Assembly (NCBI RefSeq): GCF_000425545.1
Contig: NZ_AUDQ01000007.1
Location: forward strand, 90,462-154,461
Direction: 5' to 3'
From: Sporosarcina ureae DSM 2281
GTDB lineage: Bacteria; Bacillota; Bacilli; Bacillales_A; Planococcaceae
Length of the DNA stretch: 64,000 nucleotides
Numbering within the stretch: position 1 is the stretch's first letter; every line of letters begins with the position of its first letter. Both the position numbers and the translations under genes were made by a program. The notes beneath the pieces were generated by a model that was not told the origin of the DNA, did no database searches, and was given only the letters and a program-made list of their open reading frames with translations. Shown piece after piece: positions 18,999 to 28,409 of the stretch.

Positions 18999-19026
18999 TT
19001 TCAAATAGATAGGAGCGACTACTAAT

Positions 19027-19539
19027 ATGGCAACGATTACGATTCAAGGGACGAACGAAGTGATTGAAGGACAACAAGAAGTTACCCAGTTCCTAACACA
19101 ACAGGAAGTTATTTATGAACACTGGCCGATTGATCAATTACCTGCTCATCTCCGCGAAAAGTTCAATCTGACAGATTCTGAGAAAGAAGAGATTCTTCAC
19201 ACTTTCAAATCGGATATTGACGCAATTTCTGAACGCCGCGGTTACAAAGCGGCAGATGTTATCTCGTTATCCAAAGACACACCGAATATTGAAGAAATGC
19301 TGAAAAACTTCGAACGGGAACATCATCATACCGACGATGAAGTCCGTTTTATCGTCAGTGGACATGGCGTGTTCGTTATCCAAGGTAAAGATCAGCGCTT
19401 TTTCGAAGTGCATCTAGATCCTGGTGATTTAATATCTGTACCTGAAAATATTCGTCATTATTTCACCTTGGCCCCAGATCGCCAAGTAGTTGCACTTCGG
19501 ATTTTCGTTACACCTGAGGGCTGGGTTGCAGTGTATTAA
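19027..19539 (+). CDS. mtnD: Acireductone dioxygenase MtnD
   Basis: 170-residue cupin. The metal ligands are visible in EHHHTDDEVRFIVSGHGVF (His, His, Glu) with the later His in PENIRHYFTL. It cleaves the acireductone with O2 to the keto acid precursor of methionine (Fe form) or to CO-releasing products (Ni form). It follows mtnX after 28 bases. The dehydratase mtnB, which sits between mtnX and mtnD in Bacillus, is missing. Confidence 0.95.
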   Translation: MATITIQGTNEVIEGQQEVTQFLTQQEVIYEHWPIDQLPAHLREKFNLTDSEKEEILHTFKSDIDAISERRGYKAADVISLSKDTPNIEEMLKNFEREHHHTDDEVRFIVSGHGVFVIQGKDQRFFEVHLDPGDLISVPENIRHYFTLAPDRQVVALRIFVTPEGWVAVY

Positions 19540-19561
19540 TTTGAAAATTACTGTTCAAAAT

Positions 19562-19602
19562 GAAAAGCATCTTTTCTCATATGAGAAAAGGTGCTTTCGA
19601 TA
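19562..19602 (+). terminator. Terminator of the mtn operon
   Basis: GAAAAGCATCTTTTCTCAT pairs with ATGAGAAAAGGTGCTTTC. Confidence 0.85.
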
Positions 19603-20087
19603 TATCTAGAAAAATTAGACGGAAACGGTTACACAGAAAAAATATGTAATAAATCGAAAAAATACCAGACTGAAGCACCTTACATGACAATTGAACTCTA
19701 ACGAGCAATTCAACTTCTTAAAAGTAAATAACTGGTAGACTTGACGCACGCATTCGGGCCCACTTCCCCTCACTTTTCTATTTTTTACGCAGCATAATTT
19801 GAAACACTCCTCACGCCCGATGACGGATTCTTCGCCCAAACCCGAAAAAGCTTCTCGTTTTCTCGTACGTAGTCTTTACATATTGCCGTAAATAATAAAA
19901 GGTGTTGCTGTGCGCATTTCAGCGTTTGCAATACCTTTTCTATTTTATTTATTATGATTGCTGAAACCTATAACTTCCGTGATTTAATATTTCTTGTATT
20001 CCGCAATAATTTATCTGATTATTGTGTGTACTAACTCCGTTAAGGGTATGTACTGAATAGAGAGTAAAAATGAGTGAGGTGAGTTAA
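19603..20087. other. Gene-poor interval before the Lon-like protease gene
   Basis: 485 bases. A 74-codon minus-strand frame (19615-19839) has no family likeness and no SD. A hairpin at 19896-19944 (AAAAGGTGTTGC / GCAATACCTTTT, then CTATTTT) closes the region. Nothing else is recognised. Confidence 0.5.
19896..19944 (+). terminator. Hairpin terminator in the 19.6-20.1 kb gap
   Basis: AAAAGGTGTTGC and GCAATACCTTTT arms. No gene upstream needs it, so it may close an unrecognised small RNA. Confidence 0.55.
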
Positions 20088-22508
20088 TTGGCAAATTTCA
20101 ACGAAGAATCCATAAAACTACAAGCGGAGTTACAATCTAAAGATCTAAAAAAAGCGGTAGACTACTCGATGTTTTCATTCGAATCAACAGAACAAGTAGA
20201 AAAGCTGACAAATATTGTTGGTCAACAACGCGCGCGGTCCGTGATGAATTTTGGCTTGCACGTGAATAAACCCGGATATAATTTATACGTCGCGGGAATA
20301 GAAGGCGTCGGGAAAACCTCGTTTGTCACTACCGTCGTAAATGACTTTTCAAAGAAAGAAGCTACCCTTTTTGACTGGTGTTATGTAAATAACTTTGAAG
20401 ACGAGTACAAACCTAAAGTGCTAAAACTTCCCGTCGGATTGGGGAAGCAACTTCAAAAATCGATGGAAGACCTGTTGAAGGATTTAAAAGTAGATATCCC
20501 CACTGCTTTTAATGAAGAAAATCGATTAGAGAATCGTTCATCGATCATTCGAAAGTATAAAGATCAAGTGGACCAAGTGTATAAACAGACCAATGAAATA
20601 GCTACAGAGAATGGATTTATACTTAAACAGTCCGATTCCACGATTGCTACAATTCCGATTGGTGAGGACGGAAAACCTATAAGTGAGGAAGCTTATAACT
20701 TATTGAATGAGGAACAACTGGCAGCTATTGAAAGTAAATCTGCCAAATTACAAGAAATTATTCTAGATGCGACGAAAACCATACTTCATTTTGAACAGGA
20801 TTTGAAAAAATCGTTGGCACGCTTTGATCATCAGACGGCTATTACGACTATCGATTTTCATATTGATGAATTAAAAAAGAACTACAAAGACTGTCCTGAA
20901 GTGATGCACTATATTATAGCAGTACGAAAAGATCTCGTTAATAACTTTCACGCGTTTTTACCCAGTCCATCTAAAAAGGATGAAAAGCAGCTAGGCAATC
21001 TGTTCAAAGACGAAAATCAAGCGCTAAAAAAATATACGATTAACGTGCTAGTTGATAATAGTGAAACGACAGGCATGCCTGTTATATCAGCAGACAACCC
21101 TACCTTTTATAACATAATGGGTAAAGTGGAATATGAAAATCGAATGGGTGTCATGAGTACTGATTTCACGAAAATTAAACCGGGCTATTTGCATGAAGCG
21201 AACGGAGGGTATCTTCTCATTCAAGCAAAGGATATTTTTTCAAAAAGACAGTCTTGGGAAGGATTAAAAAGAGCATTATTGATCCATAAATTACAAATTG
21301 AGAATATTGGTGAACACGCAAGCATCATTGCTACCGCATCCGTAAATCCAGACCCGATTCATCTCAATGTAAAAGTGATTATTATTGGAAATATGGATAT
21401 TTATCAAGTTCTTTATCATCATGATGAAGATTTTCGTAAACTATTTAAAATTCGTGTAGACTTTGATGTGGAAATGAAATACAACCAAGATAATATTGCA
21501 GGGCTAGTAAGTTTCATTCATACCCATTGCAAAAAACACGAACTTCGACATTTTGATCCGACAGCTGTGGCAAAAATCATTGAATACAGCTCGCGTATCG
21601 CTGGCGATCAAAATAAATTGTCCACTCGCTTTAATTTACAAGTAGAATTACTCTACGAAGCGGATACATGGGCAGGAATAATGGGAGACGAACTTGTTTC
21701 GGCCAAACATATTGAAAAAGCTATTCAGGAAAAGAGATATCGCTCGAACTTATATGAAGAAAAAATTCAAGCGAGTATTGAAGAAGGAAGTATTTTGATT
21801 GATACGACTGGAGAGAAGATTGGACAAGTAAATGGCTTGGCAGTCTATGATTTAGGGCAATATCATTTTGGTAAACCCTCACGTATTACAGCCACTACAT
21901 TTATGGGAAAGAAAGGCTTTGTCAATATTGAAAGAGAAAGCCAAATGAGCGGTAACACGCATAATAAAGGTGTGTATATATTAGGTGGCTATTTAGGTCA
22001 AAAATTCGCTCAAAAGTATCCATTAGTACTGACTGCACATATCGCTTTTGAACAGTCCTATGGTGGCGTGGATGGTGATAGTGCGTCAAGCACAGAATTA
22101 TATGCAATTCTCTCAAGCCTGGCAGAAATACCAATTAAGCAAGGATTAGCTGTAACTGGATCTGTCAATCAAAACGGAGAAATTCAGCCAATCGGCGGCG
22201 TTAATGAAAAAATTGAAGGCTTCTATAATGTATGTAAAAGTAGAGGACTAACAGGTGAACAAGGCGTCCTCATCCCCCATCAAAATGTGAAAAATTTGAT
22301 GCTGAATGACGAGGTCATTGAATCTGTTCGTGTTGGACAGTTCCATATTTATAAAGTGCGCACGATTGAAGAAGGAATAGAAATTTTAACTGGTGTACCG
22401 GCTGGACATCCGAATGAACATGGAGACTATGACATAGAAACCGTCTATGGAAAAGCTGCAGCGAAATTACGTATGTTTATGGAGTTTTCTAGAGAACAGG
22501 AGAAATGA
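20088..22508 (+). CDS. Lon-like AAA+ ATP-dependent protease (LonB / COG1067 type)
   Basis: 806 residues. Walker A is GIEGVGKTS at about residues 70-78; a large helical insert follows (about 130-290), then the ATPase second half, where a Walker B/sensor layout is less clear. The Lon proteolytic domain carries GGVDGDSASSTELYA with catalytic Ser near 664 and a catalytic Lys near 707 (GGVNEKIEGF). It differs from LonA, having no LAN domain. TTG start after GAGGTGAG. Monocistronic. A role in protein quality control is inferred from the family. Confidence 0.88.
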   Translation: MANFNEESIKLQAELQSKDLKKAVDYSMFSFESTEQVEKLTNIVGQQRARSVMNFGLHVNKPGYNLYVAGIEGVGKTSFVTTVVNDFSKKEATLFDWCYVNNFEDEYKPKVLKLPVGLGKQLQKSMEDLLKDLKVDIPTAFNEENRLENRSSIIRKYKDQVDQVYKQTNEIATENGFILKQSDSTIATIPIGEDGKPISEEAYNLLNEEQLAAIESKSAKLQEIILDATKTILHFEQDLKKSLARFDHQTAITTIDFHIDELKKNYKDCPEVMHYIIAVRKDLVNNFHAFLPSPSKKDEKQLGNLFKDENQALKKYTINVLVDNSETTGMPVISADNPTFYNIMGKVEYENRMGVMSTDFTKIKPGYLHEANGGYLLIQAKDIFSKRQSWEGLKRALLIHKLQIENIGEHASIIATASVNPDPIHLNVKVIIIGNMDIYQVLYHHDEDFRKLFKIRVDFDVEMKYNQDNIAGLVSFIHTHCKKHELRHFDPTAVAKIIEYSSRIAGDQNKLSTRFNLQVELLYEADTWAGIMGDELVSAKHIEKAIQEKRYRSNLYEEKIQASIEEGSILIDTTGEKIGQVNGLAVYDLGQYHFGKPSRITATTFMGKKGFVNIERESQMSGNTHNKGVYILGGYLGQKFAQKYPLVLTAHIAFEQSYGGVDGDSASSTELYAILSSLAEIPIKQGLAVTGSVNQNGEIQPIGGVNEKIEGFYNVCKSRGLTGEQGVLIPHQNVKNLMLNDEVIESVRVGQFHIYKVRTIEEGIEILTGVPAGHPNEHGDYDIETVYGKAAAKLRMFMEFSREQEK

Positions 22509-22529
22509 AAAAGGATCTGCGTATGAAAT

Positions 22530-22563
22530 GCTTGTGAGGGTTACACCTCACAAGCGTTTTTAG
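22530..22563 (+). terminator. Terminator after the Lon-like protease gene
   Basis: GCTTGTGAGG and CCTCACAAGC arms followed by GTTTTTAG. Confidence 0.85.
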
Positions 22564-22752
22564 TGCAGATCAATCCTTTGATTACAAAACTACAGAGACG
22601 TCTCACTATTCAGTCAATAGTAATAGAGCACCAAAATACTCCTATGTATTTCCAATTAGCTTACATTTTCAAGTCATTTCTGTTACATCTCCTTCAAAGT
22701 TGACGAAAGGTTGTACAATGAATGTACGATAGTTTTCTCGAGGAGCCTGATT

Positions 22753-23811
22753 ATGAATAAGAAACGTTTAACCTGGGTAGATGTCACCAAAGGTTTTTTA
22801 ATGATTCTTGTCGTCATTGGACATTATCCTGGACAGTTGGATTTCCCACTTGTTAAGTATATTTACTGGTTTCACATGCCAGCTTTCTTCATTTTAAGCG
22901 GATTGTTTTTCAAGCCTGTAGTTGAAAAAAGTTTAATGAAAATTTCGATTCAAAAACGGTTCATGCAGTTGATTGTTCCTTATTTATTTTTCCTCGTCAG
23001 CATTACGCTAATCCGTTACGGGATAGAGATTGGTTCGGGCAACAAAGACTTATCATGGTATGTAAATGATATGTGGACACTTGTTGTCGGCGGACGTTTT
23101 GTACGGGGGGCCTATGGTGTATTCTGGTTTGTTACGACGCTATTCTTTACGTATTTGTTTTTCTTATGGATGACTAAAAACTTTAACCGCACGAAACAAC
23201 TTATTATATTAGCCGTTTTTTATAGTATCGCCCACTTTGAAAGCTTGTTCGCTATGCATGTCATTGGGGGTTCCCCATCTGAAGCGGCGCAAACGATCCC
23301 GATGATTTGGAACATCGATGTCGCACTGATGGCAGTTGTCTATTTTTCACTCGGCTATTACTTGAAGAGTTTTTGGATGAATGTCTCGCATAAATGGTTG
23401 ATTGCTGGTGTGCTCGTTAGTATATCAGCCGTTTTACTCGATAATTATAACGTCATTGACTATCACTTGAGTATGAAATTTTTACGCTACGACCATTTCG
23501 TCTTAGACTTGATCATCCCGCTTTCTTTTACAGTTGTGTTGGTTGGTATTTTCCAACTCATAGCAGCTAAATCATCGTTAAATTGGCTACAAAAAATTGA
23601 AAAGCATTCCTTGACCATTATGTATTTGCATATCTTTACAGATATTTTATTAAATGATTACTTTACGTATGGGGTCATTGGATTCACCGCATTCGGTTTA
23701 TTCGTTCCCATTGTAGTTTCGATCATTATCCAAAAGTTTCTACCACATGGAAAGCTATTGCTCGGTGGATTTTCACAGAAAAAGGCCAGTTCAAATCGCG
23801 CCGTGACGTAA
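22753..23811 (+). CDS. Membrane acyltransferase, acyltransferase-3 family
   Basis: About 352 residues with ten predicted membrane segments. It begins WVDVTKGFLMILVVIGHYPG, with the catalytic-type His of this family, followed by FHMPAFFILSGLFF. These enzymes O-acylate envelope polysaccharides or similar acceptors, or export succinyl groups. The start ATG follows GAGGAGC. TTGACG at about 22699 may be its -35. The stop codon is embedded in the first base of a dispersed hairpin repeat. Confidence 0.85.
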   Translation: MNKKRLTWVDVTKGFLMILVVIGHYPGQLDFPLVKYIYWFHMPAFFILSGLFFKPVVEKSLMKISIQKRFMQLIVPYLFFLVSITLIRYGIEIGSGNKDLSWYVNDMWTLVVGGRFVRGAYGVFWFVTTLFFTYLFFLWMTKNFNRTKQLIILAVFYSIAHFESLFAMHVIGGSPSEAAQTIPMIWNIDVALMAVVYFSLGYYLKSFWMNVSHKWLIAGVLVSISAVLLDNYNVIDYHLSMKFLRYDHFVLDLIIPLSFTVVLVGIFQLIAAKSSLNWLQKIEKHSLTIMYLHIFTDILLNDYFTYGVIGFTAFGLFVPIVVSIIIQKFLPHGKLLLGGFSQKKASSNRAVT

Positions 23812-23882
23812 AAAGCACCTGTGCACGAAACTTTCATGAATGTTTATACCTTCATGAGAGTTTCCGACACAGGTGCTTTAAC
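23810..23882. repeat. Dispersed two-tier hairpin repeat, copy 1 (best copy)
   Basis: Outer arms AAAAGCACCTGTGC and GACACAGGTGCTTT; inner arms GAAACTTTCATGAA and TTCATGAGAGTTTC. It lies between convergent genes and overlaps both stop codons, so it probably terminates both. Confidence 0.8.
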
Positions 23883-24438
23883 TATTACATGCTAATAAAA
23901 CATGAACGGCAGCTATCATTATCGCCGCTGTTAACAAGCCTATATGGATATCGCGAAGAGGTTTCGCTTTCCTCCTTTTCATATACGATGCTCCGAACAT
24001 ACCACCAATCACAGCTGCAACTAGTGAAATCGTGCCGATCCATTCAACCAAACCAAACTCGCCTTCAGACCAAAATAATAAAACACCGTGCCAGGCAACT
24101 ATGGAGAAAACGGTAATTCCGATTGGCATATGTAACTTTCTCAGAGCAGCTAGCAGTGACACTAACCTATTCCTTAATTCTTTTCTTTTTCGCACAACCA
24201 TAGGTATGATTTTTTTAGCAGGATAAAGCGCAACTGGCACCGCAGCTAGAGCAATACCCATCCAACCCATAAACTTCCCTATCTCTTCACCAAGATCATC
24301 TTCATCATTATGGCCAACTGAACCAGAATGAACATCTCCGAAAACAATCATCGGCGTTAACAAAATGATACAAATAGCAAATATGTATAAAGTCGATTTT
24401 TTTATACTATATACCTCCAATCGATATGTTTTCATCAT
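23878..24438 (-). CDS. Membrane protein with bis-histidine pairs, probable b-type haem binder
   Basis: 186 residues as read from the ATG at 24438. A signal-like helix (STLYIFAICIILLTPMIVFG) is followed by four membrane helices. Two helices carry His pairs exactly 14 apart (His103/His117 and His165/His179), the spacing used for two stacked b haems in cytochrome b561 and ferric-reductase membrane domains. Nothing else is recognised, and there is no flavin domain or partner beside it. The SD GGAGGT sits 7 bases before an in-frame ATA (24403-24405) followed by KKSTLYIF, so initiation may occur there; the upstream ATG has no SD. Confidence 0.65.
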   Translation of the reverse strand: MMKTYRLEVYSIKKSTLYIFAICIILLTPMIVFGDVHSGSVGHNDEDDLGEEIGKFMGWMGIALAAVPVALYPAKKIIPMVVRKRKELRNRLVSLLAALRKLHMPIGITVFSIVAWHGVLLFWSEGEFGLVEWIGTISLVAAVIGGMFGASYMKRRKAKPLRDIHIGLLTAAIMIAAVHVLLACNS

Positions 24439-24546
24439 TTATATTTATTCCCAATGAGTATCCACTGTTACTGAATTCCATCTACTTTAATGTATTTATC
24501 CTTAACATTTTTTACTTAATAAAGTCAAATATACATTATTCACTAA

Positions 24547-24623
24547 TAAAAAAATATCCGTACACAAAACTTTCATGAATCGTTAAACATTCATGTCTGT
24601 TTTGTAGCACAGATACTTTTTAC
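24547..24623. repeat. Dispersed hairpin repeat, copy 2
   Basis: AAAATATCC and GATACTTTT outer arms, inner ACAAAACTTTCATGAAT with ATTCATGTCTGTTTTGT. Compared with copy 1 the outer GCAC/GTGC pair has become TATC/GATA. It lies 3' of the next minus-strand gene. Confidence 0.75.
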
Positions 24624-24638
24624 TAACACAACTATGAA

Positions 24639-25085
24639 TTACTCCGACTTCTGTGTTTTCAAACCTTCAATAGCACACATTATATTTTTGTAGTAATCTG
24701 AACGGATAGTAAACCCGCTACATTCTTCATGTGTCGTACAGGAAAACCAAGCAAAACCATTCTTCATAAAGGTTAAATCCTCAGGTAAATGAGGAGCTAC
24801 CCAGTCATACAAAGTATTGGCGTGGTGTTTTAATAACTCGCATGTTCTTTCGTTTGATTCCATCACGTAGACGGTTGCAGCCGGACCTTTTGTCACCGTA
24901 TTCGCCCACTCATTCGTTTTATAAGTTTCCGTAGTGTACGGTTTGAATTGGTCCAGTATGTCTTGATTATAAGTAAGTTCTTTCCGTGTGACGAAATAAA
25001 ATGTATCCGAATGATCACATAACACGTTGATCATGTTTCTATATAGCTCACCCGTAGGATTCACCGTTATATCCCAGTACTCCAT
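24639..25085 (-). CDS. Conserved hypothetical protein, about 148 residues
   Basis: Starts MEYWDITVNPTGELYRNMI and contains FYFVTRKELTYNQDILDQF and a cysteine-bearing C-terminal part (WFSCTTHEECSGF). Soluble, no signal or membrane segment. It is not assigned to a characterised family. The start ATG is chosen over an in-frame GTG three bases upstream, which would lie against the SD GAGGTGG. First of several minus-strand orphans in the AT-rich interval. Confidence 0.7.
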   Translation of the reverse strand: MEYWDITVNPTGELYRNMINVLCDHSDTFYFVTRKELTYNQDILDQFKPYTTETYKTNEWANTVTKGPAATVYVMESNERTCELLKHHANTLYDWVAPHLPEDLTFMKNGFAWFSCTTHEECSGFTIRSDYYKNIMCAIEGLKTQKSE

Positions 25086-25124
25086 CACTCCACCTCTTTT
25101 CCTGTAGAATACTCCAAACGTCTA

Positions 25125-25352
25125 TTACCTAAATAAGATGTTAATGTTTATGAATAGGCTAAATGCAGCTGCAAAGAATAGGAATATCGCTAAGCCTATT
25201 CTATTTGCTTTTAATTGACTGAATCCCAAGAGTAATAGCATCACGCCCAAAAGAATCTGCATATAAGGCAAAGTAACATTTTCACCAGTTAGTAAACTGT
25301 AGCTAGATACAGAAGCTACTATGACTCCTAATATAGCAATTATTATATTCAT
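25125..25352 (-). CDS. Small membrane protein, DUF3953-like
   Basis: 75 residues, almost all hydrophobic, three short membrane segments: IIIAILGVIVASVSSYSLL, MQILLGVMLLLLGFSQL, IGLAIFLFFAAAFSLFI. The central LLLLGFSQLKANR pattern resembles DUF3953 (YczI-like) proteins of unknown function. A good SD (GGAGGT) precedes the ATG. Confidence 0.65.
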   Translation of the reverse strand: MNIIIAILGVIVASVSSYSLLTGENVTLPYMQILLGVMLLLLGFSQLKANRIGLAIFLFFAAAFSLFININILFR

Positions 25353-25407
25353 TATGTAAAAACCTCCATATGAGAATCGGATTTAAATAATAGATCACTT
25401 TATCATT

Positions 25408-25575
25408 TCAAGTATTAATTTTCATTATTTTCATTACACTATAATTCACAATCCAAAATAATAGCGGGATACACGCTGCATAATTTTTCTTGCTATCAGG
25501 TAATGAGATGATTGCTAACGCAAATATAAAAATACTAGGAATGAGTAGCGTCCAATATAATTTTCTTTTAGTCAT
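25408..25575 (-). CDS. Small two-helix membrane protein, 55 residues
   Basis: ATG at 25575 reads MTKRKLYWTLLIPSIFIFAL, continues with a polar loop (SLPDSKKNY), a second hydrophobic stretch (AACIPLLFWIVNYSVM) and ends in a basic tail. Positive-inside flanks fit a two-helix membrane protein. The SD is weak (AAGTG at a distance). No family recognised. It sits among similar small membrane genes on the same strand. Confidence 0.5.
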   Translation of the reverse strand: MTKRKLYWTLLIPSIFIFALAIISLPDSKKNYAACIPLLFWIVNYSVMKIMKINT

Positions 25576-25694
25576 CTTTACATTTCACTTCTTTTCTAGA
25601 AATTTATTAGACAAGTACAATCCATCTATCTTATGTTATTTTTTAAATCAATTACTCTTGAATAGTTAAGAACTGCACGCCATTACGGAATCGT

Positions 25695-26932
25695 CTATGC
25701 ACGCCTTTTTAAAAATACACTACGACCATTCCCTATAAGGCTTTGTATTAAAGATATCCAAACATTATGGTGAGGGTTTGGAGATTTAGATTTACCGATT
25801 CTTGCTAACTGCTGTTCATACCAACCTATTTCTAATAAGGAAGCACTCTTGTCTAGTAGTTTAATCCCCGTTCGAATCGGTTTTGTATGAACGGTTTCAT
25901 AGCCACCAGTAAAAGCTTTATTTGCCAAGTCCGGCACTAAGGCAAAAGGTCTTGCAACTCCAACCATATCAATTTCTCCGTTGGTAATAGCCTCCTCCAT
26001 CCCTTTTTGAGTACGAAAGCCGCCTGTAACTACTATAGGTGTAGAGATTACTTTTTGAGCCTTTTTTGCATAGTCTATAAAATATGCTTCACGTTTGATT
26101 GTGGTTTCTTTTACATCTGCCCCCATCATGATCGGATTCTCGTAATTCCCACCTGAAATTTCAATGAGATCCATCCCTGTTTCGGACATTCTTCGAAGAA
26201 CTTCCATAGACTCATCTTCAGTGAATCCACCCTTTTGAAAATCTGCAGAGTTGAGTTTAATACCTATTGGAAAAGAACTTCCTACTTGTTTCCGGATTTC
26301 ATTATACGTTTCTTCCAAAAACCTCATTGATTTGCTAAAGTTCCGCCCCATTCATCTGTACGTTGATTATGATAAGGGGATAAAAATTGGTTAACAAGGT
26401 ATCCGTGTGCTGCATGGGTTTGTACACCTGTAAAGCCTGCTTTTTTCGCAATTCTTGCAGCTTCTCCAAATCGGTTAATTATATCTACAATCTCGGACGC
26501 CTGGAGAGCACGTGGTTCCTTGAAGAATCGTTGTAACCCACCTGTAAGAGGCACTGCACTCGGGGCTACAGGTTCTTTTGAAATCATTTTCGGTGATTGC
26601 TTTCCTGGATGATTAAGCTGCATCCACAGGTGGGTTTCATTTTCAGTTCCCGCTTTCGCCCACTTCATTAACATCTCTATATCCCGTTCATCTTCTATTG
26701 CGACGATATTTGGCTCCCCTAAAGCATTTCAATCTACCATAACATTACCTGTTACAACAAGACCAGCGCCACCGTCAGCCCAAGTTTTATATAAAGTCAC
26801 CAATGCCGGAGTCGGATTTTGATGAGCCGTTCCTAAAGCTTCACTCATGGCAGACTTAAATATTCTATTCTTAATGATGGTTCCGTTTGGAAGTTGTAGA
26901 GAATTACTCAACACGGACTTAGATTGATTCAT
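25695..26932 (-). pseudogene. NADH:flavin oxidoreductase (old yellow enzyme) pseudogene
   Basis: Three fragments together cover an OYE-family protein. The N-terminal part (LQLPNGTIIKNRIFKSAMSE) stops at TGA 26729-26731, in frame with the middle part (QLNHPGKQSP, HAAHGYLVNQFLSP, DEWGGTL). The stop replaces what is usually Arg in this position (CGA to TGA fits). The middle part then ends at TGA and coding continues in another frame (MRFLEETY, VVTGGFRT, GVARPFALVPDL). ANR-MRFL is expected at 26324-26331, so one base is missing there. An intact protein would be about 410 residues. Confidence 0.85.
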
Positions 26933-27070
26933 TTATCGTTTGTCTCCTTATTTTTCAAGTATTATAGAAAAGCCATTATGACATCAAGTTATTTTTGGTG
27001 AACTAGATTTTAACAGGTTTTGCATACTTCATTTAAACTAGTAGAATAAAAAATTCCTTAATTGCGCCGT

Positions 27071-27307
27071 TTAGTTCAATACAAAAATAAAGATGTATAG
27101 AATAAGAAGGAGCACAAAAATTATGATATTCATGTATGCTTGACCTTCATCTTCTTTTTTACGTATATCTCTTATCGATGTAAATAGAGTAAACCCACCT
27201 AGTAACAATACGTAATAAATCATATATTCAAATCTTTTCGTAACTAGCATAATAATACCTGCTAGTACGACTGTGATTGGTAATGCTATATTCAGTATTT
27301 TCAACAT
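27071..27307 (-). CDS. Small membrane protein, 78 residues
   Basis: Two or three membrane segments (LNIALPITVVLAGIIMLV, MIYYVLLLGGFTLFTSI, MNIIIFVLLLILYIFIFVLN) with a charged loop IRDIRKKEDEGQ. The layout resembles the DUF3953-like protein at 25.1 kb, so the two may be distant paralogues. Function unknown. An SD (AGGGGGAGG) precedes the ATG. Confidence 0.6.
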   Translation of the reverse strand: MLKILNIALPITVVLAGIIMLVTKRFEYMIYYVLLLGGFTLFTSIRDIRKKEDEGQAYMNIIIFVLLLILYIFIFVLN

Positions 27308-27586
27308 AGCCCTCCCCCTTTACTGATTTCCATAGCGGTACTTTCATTCTCTGGCAATAAATATGGATTGTTTTTCCGATTAATCGAATACACAGATTTC
27401 ATTACTAATTGAATGTGAACACCTTTGAGCATTTTCACAATAAAATATATGCCGAAAGAATAATCAACTGTTATGGGTACGTTTTTATTTTGTCGGAATC
27501 GATATATTATTTTATAGGAAAGCGATGGAACTTTAGTTGAATTTGAACAAGATCATAAAAAACTGAATATAATTCAGTGTTTTTAC

Positions 27587-28036
27587 TTATCTTAACAACC
27601 ACGGAATATTTAATTGTATTTCAAATTGAACAGTCGGCTTAGGAAAGTCGTCTGGAACTAAATCTAAATCCTTTTCGTTAAAATCTATTTCGACCTCATC
27701 ACAATTAGGTATCGAAACTCCTTTTTCACTATTAGTCAGTAGCTGTAATTGCGGTCCATCAATAATTTTACCGACAATATGATAAAATGCGCCGTATAAA
27801 TGTGTGCCATCATCCATTTCCATATACTCGGAAATCTCACCTTCTTTACGCGGGTCAATACCCAGTATATTAAATAAATGTTTGACTTCTGATGAGAATG
27901 TGTCACAAGCTAAAATATAATTAGCACAATAATCGCAGTCACAATCTTCCGTGATAAAATGGTGCTTTTCATAAAATTGCCTTGTTTTGTTTTCATCTAT
28001 TTCAAGTACATAACTTCCTACCTTAATTCGATCCAT
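27587..28036 (-). CDS. Hypothetical protein with CDCDYCANY motif
   Basis: 149 residues, acidic and soluble. The N-terminal part has four cysteines, three of them in EDCDCDYCANYILAC, suggesting metal or disulfide chemistry. The C-terminal part is beta-rich (VQFEIQLNIPWLL). I know similar uncharacterised proteins in Bacillales but no function. It stands alone on the minus strand with AT-rich flanks. Confidence 0.65.
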   Translation of the reverse strand: MDRIKVGSYVLEIDENKTRQFYEKHHFITEDCDCDYCANYILACDTFSSEVKHLFNILGIDPRKEGEISEYMEMDDGTHLYGAFYHIVGKIIDGPQLQLLTNSEKGVSIPNCDEVEIDFNEKDLDLVPDDFPKPTVQFEIQLNIPWLLR

Positions 28037-28093
28037 AACTTCACTCTAATCTATATATAATTTTATAGAAGGTTTCTTCAATGTTCATTTTAG

Positions 28094-28218
28094 TCAACTG
28101 AGCTCCATTTCCAATTCATGAATTGCATTCGGCAACGGAATGATCAACATGCCTATAATAAGCATTAATCGTATCCCCCAAAAAACCCACAAATCATATT
28201 TGGTTTTAACTTACTCAT
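28094..28218 (-). pseudogene. Frameshifted gene for a small membrane protein
   Basis: ATG at 28218 has an excellent SD (TTAGGAGAAAAGC) but its frame stops after 17 codons. Adding one base to the AAA run after CCA restores a 41-residue frame: MSKLKPKYDLWVFWGIRL, MLIIGMLIIPLPNAIHELEM. The hydrophobic segment and strong SD suggest a recently broken gene or a homopolymer error in the assembly. Confidence 0.4.
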
Positions 28219-28352
28219 GCTTTTCTCCTAATAACTTACTTCTACTCTTATTCATTAAGCATACAATCTTCTATTACAATAACAAACAATACAGAATTGG
28301 TAAAATAGTATAATTATTTTATTCAATTCTAATAATGACTACTTTTGTAAAT

Positions 28353-28384
28353 AAAAAAGCTACCTTTTAGATAGGTAGCCTAAA
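28353..28384 (-). terminator. Terminator of the 28.4-28.9 kb gene
   Basis: Minus strand: GGCTACCTATC, loop, GGTAGCTTTTTTATTT. Confidence 0.8.
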
Positions 28385-28409
28385 CTTCCACAATCAAGAA
28401 TTGGTTTGC

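Noticed and set aside
19615..19839. 74-codon minus-strand ORF
   Set aside because: No SD, no family likeness, odd composition; lies in an intergenic gap between terminators.
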